From Crocinitomicaceae bacterium (GTDB lineage Bacteria > Bacteroidota > Bacteroidia > Flavobacteriales_D > Crocinitomicaceae): 64,000 nucleotides of DNA. The position numbers and the translations under genes were made by a program. The stretch lies in assembly GCA_020635955.1 (NCBI GenBank), contig JACJYW010000005.1:248001-312000 (forward strand). Direction: 5' to 3'. Under the pieces are notes generated by a model. That model searched no databases and was not told the origin of the DNA. It worked only from the letters and a program-made list of their open reading frames with translations. This document shows, in pieces, positions 14,917-24,300 of this stretch. How positions within the stretch are numbered: position 1 is the stretch's first letter; every line of letters starts with the position of its first letter.

Positions 14917-14990
14917 TGGAGATACCCGGGCTCGAACCGGGGACCTTTTGGCTGCCAGCCAAACGCTCTAGCCAACTGAGCTATACCCCC
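14917..14990 (-). tRNA. tRNA-Ala (anticodon GGC)
   Basis: 74-nt cloverleaf: acceptor GGGGGTA / TATCTCC (with G:U pairs), D arm GCTC-AGTTGGCTA-GAGC, anticodon stem TTTGG / CCAAA with loop CTGGCAG, T arm CCCGG-TTCGAGC-CCGGG, discriminator A. CCA is not encoded. Its 5' side is crowded by two palindromic repeat units that reuse the first 11 bases of the tRNA. Confidence 0.95.
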
Positions 14991-15006
14991 ATTTTAAATT
15001 GTTGGT

Positions 15007-15084
15007 GGTATAGCGAAGTGCCTGTCCCGAGTTACTTGAATAGAACTTGTTCGCGATTCAAGTTATTCGGGAAGCTATACCCCC
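15007..15084. repeat. tRNA-adjacent palindromic unit 1
   Basis: 78 bp bounded by GGTATAGC and GCTATACCCCC, the latter identical to the complement of the tRNA-Ala 5' end. The core is a hairpin with arms of about 17 bp (TCCCGAGTTACTTGAAT against ATTCAAGTTATTCGGGA). It repeats as unit 2. Confidence 0.85.
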
Positions 15085-15099
15085 ATTTTATTATTTAGT

Positions 15100-15178
15100 G
15101 GGTATAGCGAAGTGCCTGTCCCGAGTTACTTGAATAGAATTTGTTCGTGATTCAAGTTATTCGGGAAGCTATACCCCC
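15100..15178. repeat. tRNA-adjacent palindromic unit 2
   Basis: 79 bp, near-identical to unit 1 (two substitutions in the loop), with the same GGGTATAGC and GCTATACCCCC ends. Its outer edge is 10 bp from a TATCTTTG box. Confidence 0.85.
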
Positions 15179-15188
15179 AAGTGGGCAT

Positions 15189-15196
15189 CAAAGATA
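15189..15196 (-). promoter_or_regulatory. Possible -7 box for the tRNA-Ala transcript
   Basis: Minus-strand TATCTTTG fits TAnnTTTG and is identical to the -7 box of tRNA-Phe. No clear -33 TTG at 19-21 bp, so support is partial. Transcripts from here would run through both palindromic units before the tRNA. Confidence 0.45.
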
Positions 15197-15212
15197 AGAA
15201 TATTGCCTGGTA

Positions 15213-15521
15213 CTATACAGACCTGGTAAGATTTATTAATTCCTTTTGTTTCTCCGGATCCATATCTACAATGGGAAGTGAAAATACGGTAGGATCGTCC
15301 TGTATGAATCTTGCATTGATCTCTTCTGCTATTTGTTTGAAAAGCAGGGCTTTCGTTATTCCAATCGTTAAGAATGCGCTATGATTGGTTCCTGCACGTT
15401 TACTTCTTCTGGTAACTTCTTTCATGGTTACCACTTCGAAGATCAGTTCATTTTCAAATAGAAAGTCAATGATCTTATTGGCTGAATTTTCTGAATTGCT
15501 TAGAATATGAATGGCTACCAT
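15213..15521 (-). CDS. Small cytoplasmic protein, possibly CutA/PII-like
   Basis: 102 residues. The order strand-helix-strand is visible: MVAIHILSNSENSANKIIDFLFENELIFEVVTMKEV, then helix TKALLFKQIAEEINARFI, then a strand and SLPIVDMDPEKQKELINL. The ferredoxin-like pattern resembles CutA or PII proteins, but the signature loops are absent, so this is a guess. It overlaps the end of the TolC-family gene by 7 bp and is thus the last gene of the efflux operon. Confidence 0.6.
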   Translation of the reverse strand: MVAIHILSNSENSANKIIDFLFENELIFEVVTMKEVTRRSKRAGTNHSAFLTIGITKALLFKQIAEEINARFIQDDPTVFSLPIVDMDPEKQKELINLTRSV

Positions 15522-16933
15522 AGGTTGTTTTTTGAAATAATTCCTAATGCATAATAGGCTTTAAGCTCTGATTTCTTATTCTCGATCAGGTATTCTACTA
15601 ATTCAATCCTGGAGCTGATATATGCTTTTTCTCGACTGTTTACCATAAAAAGTGAGCTTTCACCTATATCAAAAAGTACTTTTTCGCTTTCTAATAGTAG
15701 GTAGTAATTATTGACCACCCTCTCGTTGATGAGGATCTTCTGATAGCTATTGGACCAGCCATTCAGGGCTGATTCTATTTTATATTCCAATTGTTCAGTT
15801 TTGAAGGCCAGATCATATTCTAAACTCTCCAGTTTTAATTTATTGATCCTTAGGTCGCCTCTCTCTTTTCTCAGAAAGAGCGGAATTTTGACCTGAGCTC
15901 CCCAATTGTAATTGTTAACGCTATAGTTATCCATCAAATTACCATCATCTGAATAGGTTAGGGCGTTATACTTAAAATTGAGCTCAGGTAGAAGATTATT
16001 CTGACTGAGTTGTAGATCTACCTTTTTCTGATCGATCTTGTATTGAGTATTCAAGATCTCTGGATGGTATGTTTTAAGAGAATCAACTCGTAATGCCAGT
16101 TGAGGAACGATTGTTCGATAGCTTATGTTGTTCAATCCAGGGCAACTGATACTAGAGTCAATTTCAACCGGGACAAAGCCATCTTGCCATAAAAAGATCT
16201 CCATGTATGACTGCGTATTCATTTTCTCCAGTTCGGCATCCAATAACTTAATTAGCCTATTTTGTAATTGAATATAGGCTTCAAGAGTGTCGATAAAGGG
16301 TTTATCACCCAAAATGGCACTTTGCTTTACATTTTCAAATCGTTCCTGGGCGTTGTCTACAGCCTCTTCATAGATCACAACTTTTGTAGATGCTTTAAAC
16401 CATTCCCAGTAGGCTATGGATGCATTTAGCTGAAGATCATTCAATAGTAGAATTTGTTCCTGAATACTGGCTTCCTGATAGATCTTTGCTTTCTTGTACT
16501 GAGCTCGGCGCTCATCAATGATCAAACCTTTTCCTAATGATACATTTATCCCTGCGTACCATAAACCATCATCCGGCAGATTGCGTTCAGGATTCAAATA
16601 AATCCCATTGTTGAGGTCATATCCTCCATGAAAAGATACTCCAAACCATGTAGGAATCTTCAGTTGACCATTCAGCATGCTATAATATTGCTGATCTTTA
16701 AAATACTTTTGGTTTGCACTACCGGATAAAGTTGGATCAAAGGCGCCCTGTGCTTTATTGAGGTATGCACCTGAGCTTTCAACTAAAATATTAGCTTGTC
16801 TTGCTACAGGATGATGCGTTTTAACAATGCGCATATATTCCTCATAGGTCAATACATTGTTTAGACTATCCTGGGCAAACCCTGTTAATCCAAAAAGGAA
16901 CATCAATATGTAGATTATTAAGCTACGCATCAC
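15515..16933 (-). CDS. TolC-family outer-membrane efflux protein
   Basis: 472 residues with signal peptide MMRSLIIYILMFLFGLTGFAQ. Long helices rich in Leu/Asn/Gln (for example YKKAKIYQEASIQEQILLLNDLQLNASIAYWEWF) and the repeat of two such halves are typical of TolC trimers that form the outer-membrane exit duct. It follows the HlyD-type gene with a 1-bp overlap and completes a three-part exporter with the HlyD and ABC proteins. The cargo is unknown. Confidence 0.87.
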   Translation of the reverse strand: MMRSLIIYILMFLFGLTGFAQDSLNNVLTYEEYMRIVKTHHPVARQANILVESSGAYLNKAQGAFDPTLSGSANQKYFKDQQYYSMLNGQLKIPTWFGVSFHGGYDLNNGIYLNPERNLPDDGLWYAGINVSLGKGLIIDERRAQYKKAKIYQEASIQEQILLLNDLQLNASIAYWEWFKASTKVVIYEEAVDNAQERFENVKQSAILGDKPFIDTLEAYIQLQNRLIKLLDAELEKMNTQSYMEIFLWQDGFVPVEIDSSISCPGLNNISYRTIVPQLALRVDSLKTYHPEILNTQYKIDQKKVDLQLSQNNLLPELNFKYNALTYSDDGNLMDNYSVNNYNWGAQVKIPLFLRKERGDLRINKLKLESLEYDLAFKTEQLEYKIESALNGWSNSYQKILINERVVNNYYLLLESEKVLFDIGESSLFMVNSREKAYISSRIELVEYLIENKKSELKAYYALGIISKNNLW

Positions 16934-18291
16934 TACTTCTTTTTATCTGAATATGTTGGTTTTTCTGTATGGCTCTTATAATAGTTTGGTGGGAATCCGT
17001 TGATCTTTCTCCATAGCTCATACCAAATAGGAACATCTTCTAAAAGTACCATGGCATTCACGCCACCTCCATATCGTAAAGCTTCTGGCCAGGGGTGATC
17101 ATTGGGGTCCTGTTCTACAAGAATTCTGTATTTGCCATTCTCTGATATATATTGGTCAATTGCATAGATCCTCCCACCATATGTTCCATAGCTGGCATTA
17201 GGCCATCCGGAAAACACTATCGCAGGCCATCCGTCAAATTGTAACCGCACGTGTTCACCCACCTTTAGAAGAGGTAAGTCAAGGGGGTCAACATAGATCT
17301 CTGCGGCCAATTGAAAGTTGGTTGGCATAATGGTTACTACCTCAGAACCTTCTTTAATTGTTTCTCCTATACCGTTGGCAATCAACTTAGTAACATAACA
17401 ATCCTGAGGAGCGAGAATATAATAAAACGAAGACCTTAGTTCATAATTTGAATATTGATTTTCAAGCTTTGAAACCTCTCCCTGATAGGTTAGTTTATTG
17501 GATTGTGCTGAATACTTATCCGATAATGCCTTGGCAATGTCACTATCGTATTTCATTTGAATATTCGAAAGTTCAATGCGTGTAGCGATCAATTCTGATC
17601 TGCTGGCCAATAATTTGTTTTCAGCTTCTACCAAATAGCTATACGCCTGCTGCATCTTAACTTGTCTGTTTTCAAGATCTGTTTTAGATTTTAAACCATC
17701 CTTATACATTTCCTCTATTCGTTTGAATTGATCAGCTGAGGTTTGGTAATTAATAGAAGCTGCTTCAACTGAAATACTATCATTTGTCACCTTCAAATTG
17801 GCTTGTTGCAACTTAATTCGGCCCTGCTGTAATTTGAGGTCCAATTGTTCATGTAATATCCTGATTTGATTATCTAATGCCTCGATCTTTTCTTCGTAAG
17901 ACATTACGGTCATCTTCTTTAATTCCGTTTGTTCACCGGTTCTATCCACTAGTAATGGATCGAAATACTCGGGTTTTATTTCTGAAATGAAGGCGATTGT
18001 ATCACCCTTGGATACAAAATCTCCTTCTTTGACATACCATTTTTCAATTCGTCCTGCAATAACGGAATGAATGGTTTGTGGACGTTGATCTGGATGTAAA
18101 GTTGTGATGTCTCCATACGAACGGATGTTCTGTGTCCATGGTATGAACATTACGATCAAAAGAACAATGAAAGTTCCACCAATGAGGCGTAATAAAACCC
18201 TATTTGATGTTCTGTTTTCAACTTCTTCAAGTGTTTTGAATGCTTTCTTTCGAAGTTGAATTCCAATACTATTTTCTGAAATGTTCAACAT
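16933..18291 (-). CDS. HlyD-family periplasmic adaptor
   Basis: 452 residues. A cytoplasmic tail is followed by one membrane segment (about residues 34-52, LLRLIGGTFIVLLIVMFIPW). Biotinyl-lipoyl-like halves are HSVIAGRIEKWYVKEGDFVSKGDTIAFI and YYILAPQDCYVTKLIANGIGETIKEG. They flank a long coiled coil (residues about 110-280, LDLKLQQGRIKLQQANLK and others). The last part is a barrel domain with MPTNFQLAAEIYVDPLDLPLLKVGEHVRLQFDGWPA. It links the inner-membrane ABC protein to TolC. One base separates it from the ABC gene. Confidence 0.9.
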   Translation of the reverse strand: MLNISENSIGIQLRKKAFKTLEEVENRTSNRVLLRLIGGTFIVLLIVMFIPWTQNIRSYGDITTLHPDQRPQTIHSVIAGRIEKWYVKEGDFVSKGDTIAFISEIKPEYFDPLLVDRTGEQTELKKMTVMSYEEKIEALDNQIRILHEQLDLKLQQGRIKLQQANLKVTNDSISVEAASINYQTSADQFKRIEEMYKDGLKSKTDLENRQVKMQQAYSYLVEAENKLLASRSELIATRIELSNIQMKYDSDIAKALSDKYSAQSNKLTYQGEVSKLENQYSNYELRSSFYYILAPQDCYVTKLIANGIGETIKEGSEVVTIMPTNFQLAAEIYVDPLDLPLLKVGEHVRLQFDGWPAIVFSGWPNASYGTYGGRIYAIDQYISENGKYRILVEQDPNDHPWPEALRYGGGVNAMVLLEDVPIWYELWRKINGFPPNYYKSHTEKPTYSDKKK

Positions 18292-18292
18292 C

Positions 18293-19999
18293 TTATGTCA
18301 ATTTATTTTTCATGTAATCATAGCTACCAGATTCCGCTATTTTCCCATTTTCTAGTAATAGGATCTCGTCCACATTTTGTGCTAAGTATTCATTTGATGA
18401 AACCGCAACAAGGGTCCAGGGTTGGTCTTTTCTCAGTAAAAAATCAATGAATTGTTTCTTCTCATCATTACGAATGGATTGAAAGGCGTCCTTTATTAAG
18501 AGTAGTTTGGGCTTGTCTGCTATACTCCTCGCTAGTAATAATTTATCAATTACGCCTTTAGAAAACTTTCTGCCTTCTGGATCTATTACTGTATCAAATC
18601 CTTTTGGAAGTGATTTGATGAATTCCGATAACCCTAGATTTTCAACGGCCCATCTCACATTTTCAAAAGTTGCATTCTTACGGCCAATAGCGATATTTTC
18701 AAAAATGGTACCTTCAAACAATTGTTCTTCCATCAAACAATCACCTATAATGGATCTAAGATTTTGTGGGTTCAAATTCCCTTGAGGGTAATCATTGTAA
18801 CTGATGAATCCTGATTTAGGTGCATATACACCTGCGATCAAGTGCAGGAGCGTTGATTTTCCGGAATTGTTTTCACCAGTGAGCAAGATGTTTTTTCCAC
18901 TTTCTAACTTAAGACTTAAGCTGTCAAGAACCTTTTTATCTGAACCCGGGTAACTAAAGGATACGTTGTTCATTTCTACTTGTAATCCCTTATCATTGCA
19001 ATGATCTGAAATGTTCAAGCCGGTTTCTTCTTCTATTTCTAGATCAGTTACTTGTGCAATTTTCTCGAGTGAGGTTAATACGTCATATATGGTTTCCAAA
19101 CTGGTGATCAGTTTCTCAACTGCGCTAATGATCATCAGAATAATGATCTCTGATGCAACGAACTGACCAATATTCATTTGTTGCTCCATAACCAGTATAC
19201 TACCAATGATCAGCAATCCCGCAGCTACCACGACTTTAAAGCCAACCATTAAGCTGAATTGGAGCATTAATACCTTAAAGTGCTTTTCTCTATATTCTAT
19301 ATAGCCTTCGGTTTCATCATCTGTTTTTTCTAAGGGAAGATCAGTTTCTCCGGCTAATTTGAAGGTAACGTTGTTTCTTGCCATTTCTTCTAACCAATGA
19401 ACCACGCGGTATTTACTCTTAGATTCTTTTAAGCTGGTCGTTAATCCTCTTCGTGCAGTTAATTTGAATATCGCATAGATCAAAGCAAGTAGTATCAAGC
19501 TGAAGATGATGAAGAAAGGGTGATAAAATGATAGTAGTATCAATCCAAACATGATTTGGATACTGGCAGTACTGAATTCGATTAATATTTTGGATAACCC
19601 CTTTTGCACAGAAACAATGTCAAAGAATCTGTTCATTAATTCAGGAGCGTAATGTTTGTACAAGGCTTCTAATTTGATTCTGGGAATCCTGTAGGCGAAT
19701 TCAAATGCCGCTCGGGTAAAGATCTTTTGTTGTAGATTTTCTACAATGCGCATTTGGCTTATGGTAAGAATTCCGTTGAACACTATACCGAGGATAACAA
19801 AGATCACAAGTACAATCCATGAAGTACTTACCTGTCCACCTTGAATTAAATTTATAATTGCCTGGATACCAATAGGTAAAGTCAGATAAACCAAACCATT
19901 GAATAAAGCATATAGATAGACATTCCTGATCTCCAATTTATCGGGTTTCAGGAGCATCCAAAAGCGCTTGATCGGTTGTCTTACATTTACTGATTCCAT
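18293..19999 (-). CDS. ABC exporter subunit with degenerate ATPase motifs
   Basis: 568 residues: transmembrane domain (about 1-310, five to six hydrophobic helices) fused to an ABC nucleotide-binding domain, in the order of type I secretion exporters without a peptidase domain. Walker A is intact (GENNSGKST). Other motifs deviate: the Q-loop position reads IIGDCLMEEQ, the signature reads FSKGV instead of LSGGQ, the Walker B region reads LLLIKDAF with Ala in place of the catalytic Glu, and the H-loop reads VAVSSNEY without His. The domain may bind ATP without hydrolysing it efficiently, or work with another subunit. Start ATG 19999. Confidence 0.85.
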   Translation of the reverse strand: MESVNVRQPIKRFWMLLKPDKLEIRNVYLYALFNGLVYLTLPIGIQAIINLIQGGQVSTSWIVLVIFVILGIVFNGILTISQMRIVENLQQKIFTRAAFEFAYRIPRIKLEALYKHYAPELMNRFFDIVSVQKGLSKILIEFSTASIQIMFGLILLSFYHPFFIIFSLILLALIYAIFKLTARRGLTTSLKESKSKYRVVHWLEEMARNNVTFKLAGETDLPLEKTDDETEGYIEYREKHFKVLMLQFSLMVGFKVVVAAGLLIIGSILVMEQQMNIGQFVASEIIILMIISAVEKLITSLETIYDVLTSLEKIAQVTDLEIEEETGLNISDHCNDKGLQVEMNNVSFSYPGSDKKVLDSLSLKLESGKNILLTGENNSGKSTLLHLIAGVYAPKSGFISYNDYPQGNLNPQNLRSIIGDCLMEEQLFEGTIFENIAIGRKNATFENVRWAVENLGLSEFIKSLPKGFDTVIDPEGRKFSKGVIDKLLLARSIADKPKLLLIKDAFQSIRNDEKKQFIDFLLRKDQPWTLVAVSSNEYLAQNVDEILLLENGKIAESGSYDYMKNKLT

Positions 20000-20000
20000 T

Positions 20001-20678
20001 TTATTTTTTTAATTGTCCCAAAGCCATGTTCTGATAAAACACAGTAATGGCGTCTTCTCCTTCAATAACATCTGTTAATCTTGGAAGATGCTCAGCAAAA
20101 AATCGTTGATGATGCGCCCCTTCAATAATGGTGGATACCAGCATGTGAGGGTATTTATATTCCGGATCGATCTCTATAATAATATCACTTACCCTTTGAA
20201 CCAGGTTTTTGTAGGCATGAAAGAATCCGGCGGTATTTTCTTCATCCACCGTTTTGCAATGATAGATCTTGGAAGATTCGCTAATTACGATTCGGTTCAG
20301 TTTGATCTCGTTGACATGAGAGAAAGTAGAATCCTCTTCGATAACCTCGGTTAGGATCTTGATGGCCTTTTTCAATCTTTTTTCAGGAGAGGAAATGTTG
20401 GTTAAACCAAAAGCCAGTCTATATTCCATCCATCCCCAATACCACAAAGTAATGTATACCAATAAATGGTGCTTACTATCAAAATAGCGGTAAACTGATG
20501 CTTCGGTTGACCCAATATCTGCTGCGAGTTTCTTGAAGGTGAATTGTTCAAATCCAATTTCATCAATAAGATCAATACTTCCCCTAATTATTTTTTGGCC
20601 AAGTTCTGAGGAATCGGGATCTTTTAAGTAAACTTTTTCGTTGACCTGAATCTTAATATTTGATAGTAAATTTTCCAT
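20001..20678 (-). CDS. TetR-family transcriptional regulator
   Basis: 225 residues from ATG 20676-20678. The N-terminal HTH is LGQKIIRGSIDLIDEIGFEQFTFKKLAADIGSTEASVYRYFDSKHHLLVYI (about 22-72), the usual TetR form. The C-terminal part is a helical ligand-binding domain. It heads the operon tetR, ABC, HlyD, TolC, small gene. A 13-bp perfect palindrome sits between the -33 and -7 elements of its promoter, so self-repression is likely. A longer start (20720) would begin inside the promoter and is rejected. Confidence 0.88.
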   Translation of the reverse strand: MENLLSNIKIQVNEKVYLKDPDSSELGQKIIRGSIDLIDEIGFEQFTFKKLAADIGSTEASVYRYFDSKHHLLVYITLWYWGWMEYRLAFGLTNISSPEKRLKKAIKILTEVIEEDSTFSHVNEIKLNRIVISESSKIYHCKTVDEENTAGFFHAYKNLVQRVSDIIIEIDPEYKYPHMLVSTIIEGAHHQRFFAEHLPRLTDVIEGEDAITVFYQNMALGQLKK

Positions 20679-20696
20679 AAACAAAATTAATACTTG

Positions 20697-20728
20697 CAAA
20701 TATAATAGTAATACTATCATAAAAACAA
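20697..20728 (-). promoter_or_regulatory. Promoter and putative TetR operator
   Basis: Minus strand: TTG (20726-20728), 21 bp, TATATTTG (20697-20704). The spacer holds the palindrome ATAGT-AAT-ACTAT (20705-20717) directly upstream of the -7 box. Confidence 0.6.
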
Positions 20729-20782
20729 GTAAAACTTCTTTTTTGTTCGCGGGAGATTCAAAAAAATTTTTTGGCTTATAGG

Positions 20783-21124
20783 TCAGAACAGGCTGAAATA
20801 CTCGAATCCGGCGTAGTAACCGTCTTCTCTCTTTTCTATAGGATAGATGTCTAGATATAGTCCTGCACCTCTTCCGTTCTTAAGATCAAAACCATAATGG
20901 TGCCATGGACAAATGATCTTACCATCTTCGCATGAAGCTTTTTCGAGTGTAATGCCCTGATGTGGACATTTGTTTTTGACCATGTGATATTCCCCTTCAT
21001 TATTTACCAGCAGTACGGCTTTACCGTTTACTTTGATTGGAGAACATGTTCTACCCATGAATAGTTCCACTAAATGAGCATCATCATTGGCAAACTTTAC
21101 CCATTTGATTTTGGTATCGAACAT
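20783..21124 (-). CDS. Rieske [2Fe-2S] ferredoxin-like protein
   Basis: 113 residues. The two cluster motifs are C53-P-H55 in KNKCPHQGITLEKAS and C72-P-W-H75 in IICPWHHYGFDLKNGRG, with the usual spacing. There is no signal peptide or membrane helix, so this is a soluble electron carrier of the type that serves dioxygenase or nitrite-reductase small subunits. No partner reductase is nearby. It stands alone about 60 bp from the tetR promoter on the same strand. Confidence 0.93.
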   Translation of the reverse strand: MFDTKIKWVKFANDDAHLVELFMGRTCSPIKVNGKAVLLVNNEGEYHMVKNKCPHQGITLEKASCEDGKIICPWHHYGFDLKNGRGAGLYLDIYPIEKREDGYYAGFEYFSLF

Positions 21125-21256
21125 ATTGCTAAATGTAAAGTCTCAAATTCCAAATCACAAATTCCGATACCATTATTTTCAGTCTTTTCTTAATTAAAAT
21201 TTTAATAAAACATGTAACCAATTTTTGAATATCGTTATATAGTCGTGAGGAGAAGG

Positions 21257-21318
21257 GTTTGATTTTAGGGCCGAGACATGACCGCTTTCTAGAGATTGTC
21301 TCGGGCCTAGTCAGCTTC
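21257..21318. repeat. Long imperfect hairpin in the 268-bp gap before the large surface-protein gene
   Basis: Inner arms AGGGCCGAGACA (21267-21278) and TGTCTCGGGCCT (21297-21308) with one mismatch. Outer arms are GGTTTGA and TTCAAACC. It may be a terminator-like or REP-like stem. Nothing else was supported between 21125 and 21392. Confidence 0.45.
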
Positions 21319-21392
21319 AAACCAACAATTTCCATTTAACTTTTTCGTATACTCCCTAATCGGCATATCTTTATGCTTAATAGTGCTATAAC

Positions 21393-24300
21393 TTGTCTGG
21401 GATTAGGCGTCACATATTTTTGATCAGTATCTTCTGTATCAGCTTAAATGGTTTTGCTCAAACAAGACTGAACAAATCTTTTACCATAAGTGGAGATACG
21501 ATCCAGATAGATACCGTATCTATTTACTTATCTGGTTTTGAAGTGAAAGCCGGTGATCAAAAACTCAACGAAAAACAATATTGGGTTGACCCAATTAAAG
21601 CTCGCCTGGTGATAACAGATCCTGCCGTTACGGGTCCAATTGAGGTTCAATATGAACCTACGCCAATATCGCTTAATAAAAATTACCAGCATAAGAATAA
21701 AGACCTGATCGTAACCAGTGAAGTGGAAAATATAGATCCTTTCAAGTATTCAGTCTCTTCTGAAAAATCAAATGATGATCTTTTTGGAACGAATACATTA
21801 AACAAACAGGGTTCAATTTCTAGAGGTGTTACCGTTGGGAATGCACAGAATTTGTCTTTACAATCAACATTAAACCTGCAGTTAGATGGTCAAATTGCGC
21901 CCAATCTTTTTATGACCGGTTCAATATCTGACAATAATATTCCTTTTCAACCCGAGGGGAATACTCAAAAGTTGCAGGAGTTTGATCAGGTAAGATTACG
22001 TGTCTACAATGATAATTTTGCCGTGACCGGTGGTGATTTTTGGCTGAAGAAACCAACAGGCTATTTTTTGAATTACACGAAGAGAATACAGGGTATTTCA
22101 TTAGAAGGATATCATCCCATGGAAGTTGTAGGAATGAATGGAAAAGCTTCTCATCAATTAAGTGGTGCATTTTCAAGGGGTAAGTTTTCAAGAAACATTA
22201 TTCAGGGAGTGGAAGGAAATCAAGGACCTTATCGATTGACCGGAGCCGACAAAGAACCTTTTATCGTTGTTTTAGCCGGAACAGAAAAGGTCTATATAGA
22301 TGGTCAGCTCCTTCAAAGAGGGCAGGAATTTGATTATGTGATCGACTATAATACTTCTGAGATCACATTTACAGCTCGTCAATTGATCACAAAAGATAAG
22401 AGGATCATAGTTGAGTTCCAATATTCTGATCTGAACTACGCAAGATCGTTAGTGGCATATTCGGCAGATTTTGAAGGAGAACGGTACCATACCTGGCTCA
22501 ATATTTATTCTGAGCAGGATGCCAGAAATCAAACCATCCAACAAACCTTAACCACTGAGAAAAGAGGGATTTTGGCAGCAGTGGGTGATAGTATTCAAGA
22601 TGCCTTTGCAAATAGTATTGATAGTGTTGGTTATTATGACAACAGAGTGTTATACGCCTTAAGAGATTCTTTGGGATATGATTCAATATTAGTGTTTACT
22701 GTTAACCCAGACTCAGCCGTTTTTCAAGCTTCGTTCCAATATGTTGGTACCGGAAATGGAAACTATGTGTTTGATTCCTATACGGCCAATGGCAAGGTAT
22801 ATAGATGGATTCAGCCTGTTGCCGGAGTTCCTCAGGGTGATTATGAAGCCATTCAATTATTGGTAGCTCCTCAAAAGAAGCAAATGTACGTAATAGGTTC
22901 AGAGTTCAAATTGAATAAATCATTGAAGACCGGTGTAGAATTGGCTTATAGTAATCATGACATCAATACCTTCTCTCCGCTAGATGCCGGTGATAATTAT
23001 GGAGCGGCAGTGAAATGGAATTTAAATTCAGATAGCAAGTTAGGCTCAAAGGAAGTTTGGCGACTTAAATCCAAGGCAAATTTTGAATACAATCAAAGCA
23101 CTTTTAATCCCATACAATGGTTCAGATCTGCCGAGTTTGATAGAGATTGGAACGTAAGAAATCAACCCTATAAAGGGGATATTTACTTGTCAAATGTAGG
23201 ACTTCAATTTATTGGTAAAGGGGTTGGTGCTATTGGTTATGACTTTGATAATTTCATTTGGGGATCAGATTATAAAGGGTATAGAAATCAGCTGGATATG
23301 TTGATCAACAAAAAGGGATTCCATGCTTCTGTATTAGGGAGCTATTTATTTTCAGAGGGAACAGAGAAGACGACTTTCTTACGACACAATTCATCCATTT
23401 CACAAAAGATCAGTGTGATCAAGGTTGGTTTTGAAGACATCCATGAGCAAAATCAAAAGTACATTACAGGCAATCCAACCCTGCAAAATACTTCCTATCG
23501 GTTTTATGATTGGAAGGCTTATGTCTCCACCCTGGATTCAACTCTGAACCAGTTTTCAGTGTATTATCGTGAGAGGTATGATTGGTTCTCAGATTCCCTT
23601 CGTTTGAATATGGCGGCCCGGGCAAGAAACGTTGGTGCAGAAGCTGCCTTCATGAAGAATAAGGCCAATATTGTTAAGCTGAATTTTAATTACAGAATGC
23701 TCGACATTACAGATACTAATCTGTACAGTGCTAAACCAGAAAATACCATCCTAAATAGATTAGAGCATGTTTTAAATGTATGGAAAGGAGCACTAACAGC
23801 TACTACTTTCTATGAGATAGGATCCGGACTTGAGCTAAAGAGAGAATTCATTTTTCTTCAGGTAAATGATGGTCAGGGTACACATACCTGGATCGATTAT
23901 AATAATGATGGAATAAAAGATCTGGGTGAATTTGAAATAGCCGTTTACCAAGATCAGGGGAATTACATCCGTGTTTTCATTCCTACTAACACTTATGTCA
24001 GGACATACAGCAATCAGTTCAACTCCAGTATCTTTTTGAGGCCTGAACGCATATGGAAATCCAAAGAGGGGATGAAGAAATTCCTTGCAAGGTTTTCAGA
24101 TCAGGTGGTGTATAAAGTTCAACGAAAAACGAGTTATGAAGATAACCTTGGTGCTTTGAATCCCTTCATTTATGATATTGCGGATACCAGCTTAGTATCG
24201 ATAAGTACATCTTTCAGAAATTCATTTTATTTCAACAAGAACAACCCTGTCTTTGGTGCCAATTATTCGTATCAGGAAAATGGTTCAAAAGTGTTGTTGT

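Noticed and set aside
14852..14962. Extended start of the PLP-enzyme gene
   Set aside because: It would run through the tRNA-Ala gene.
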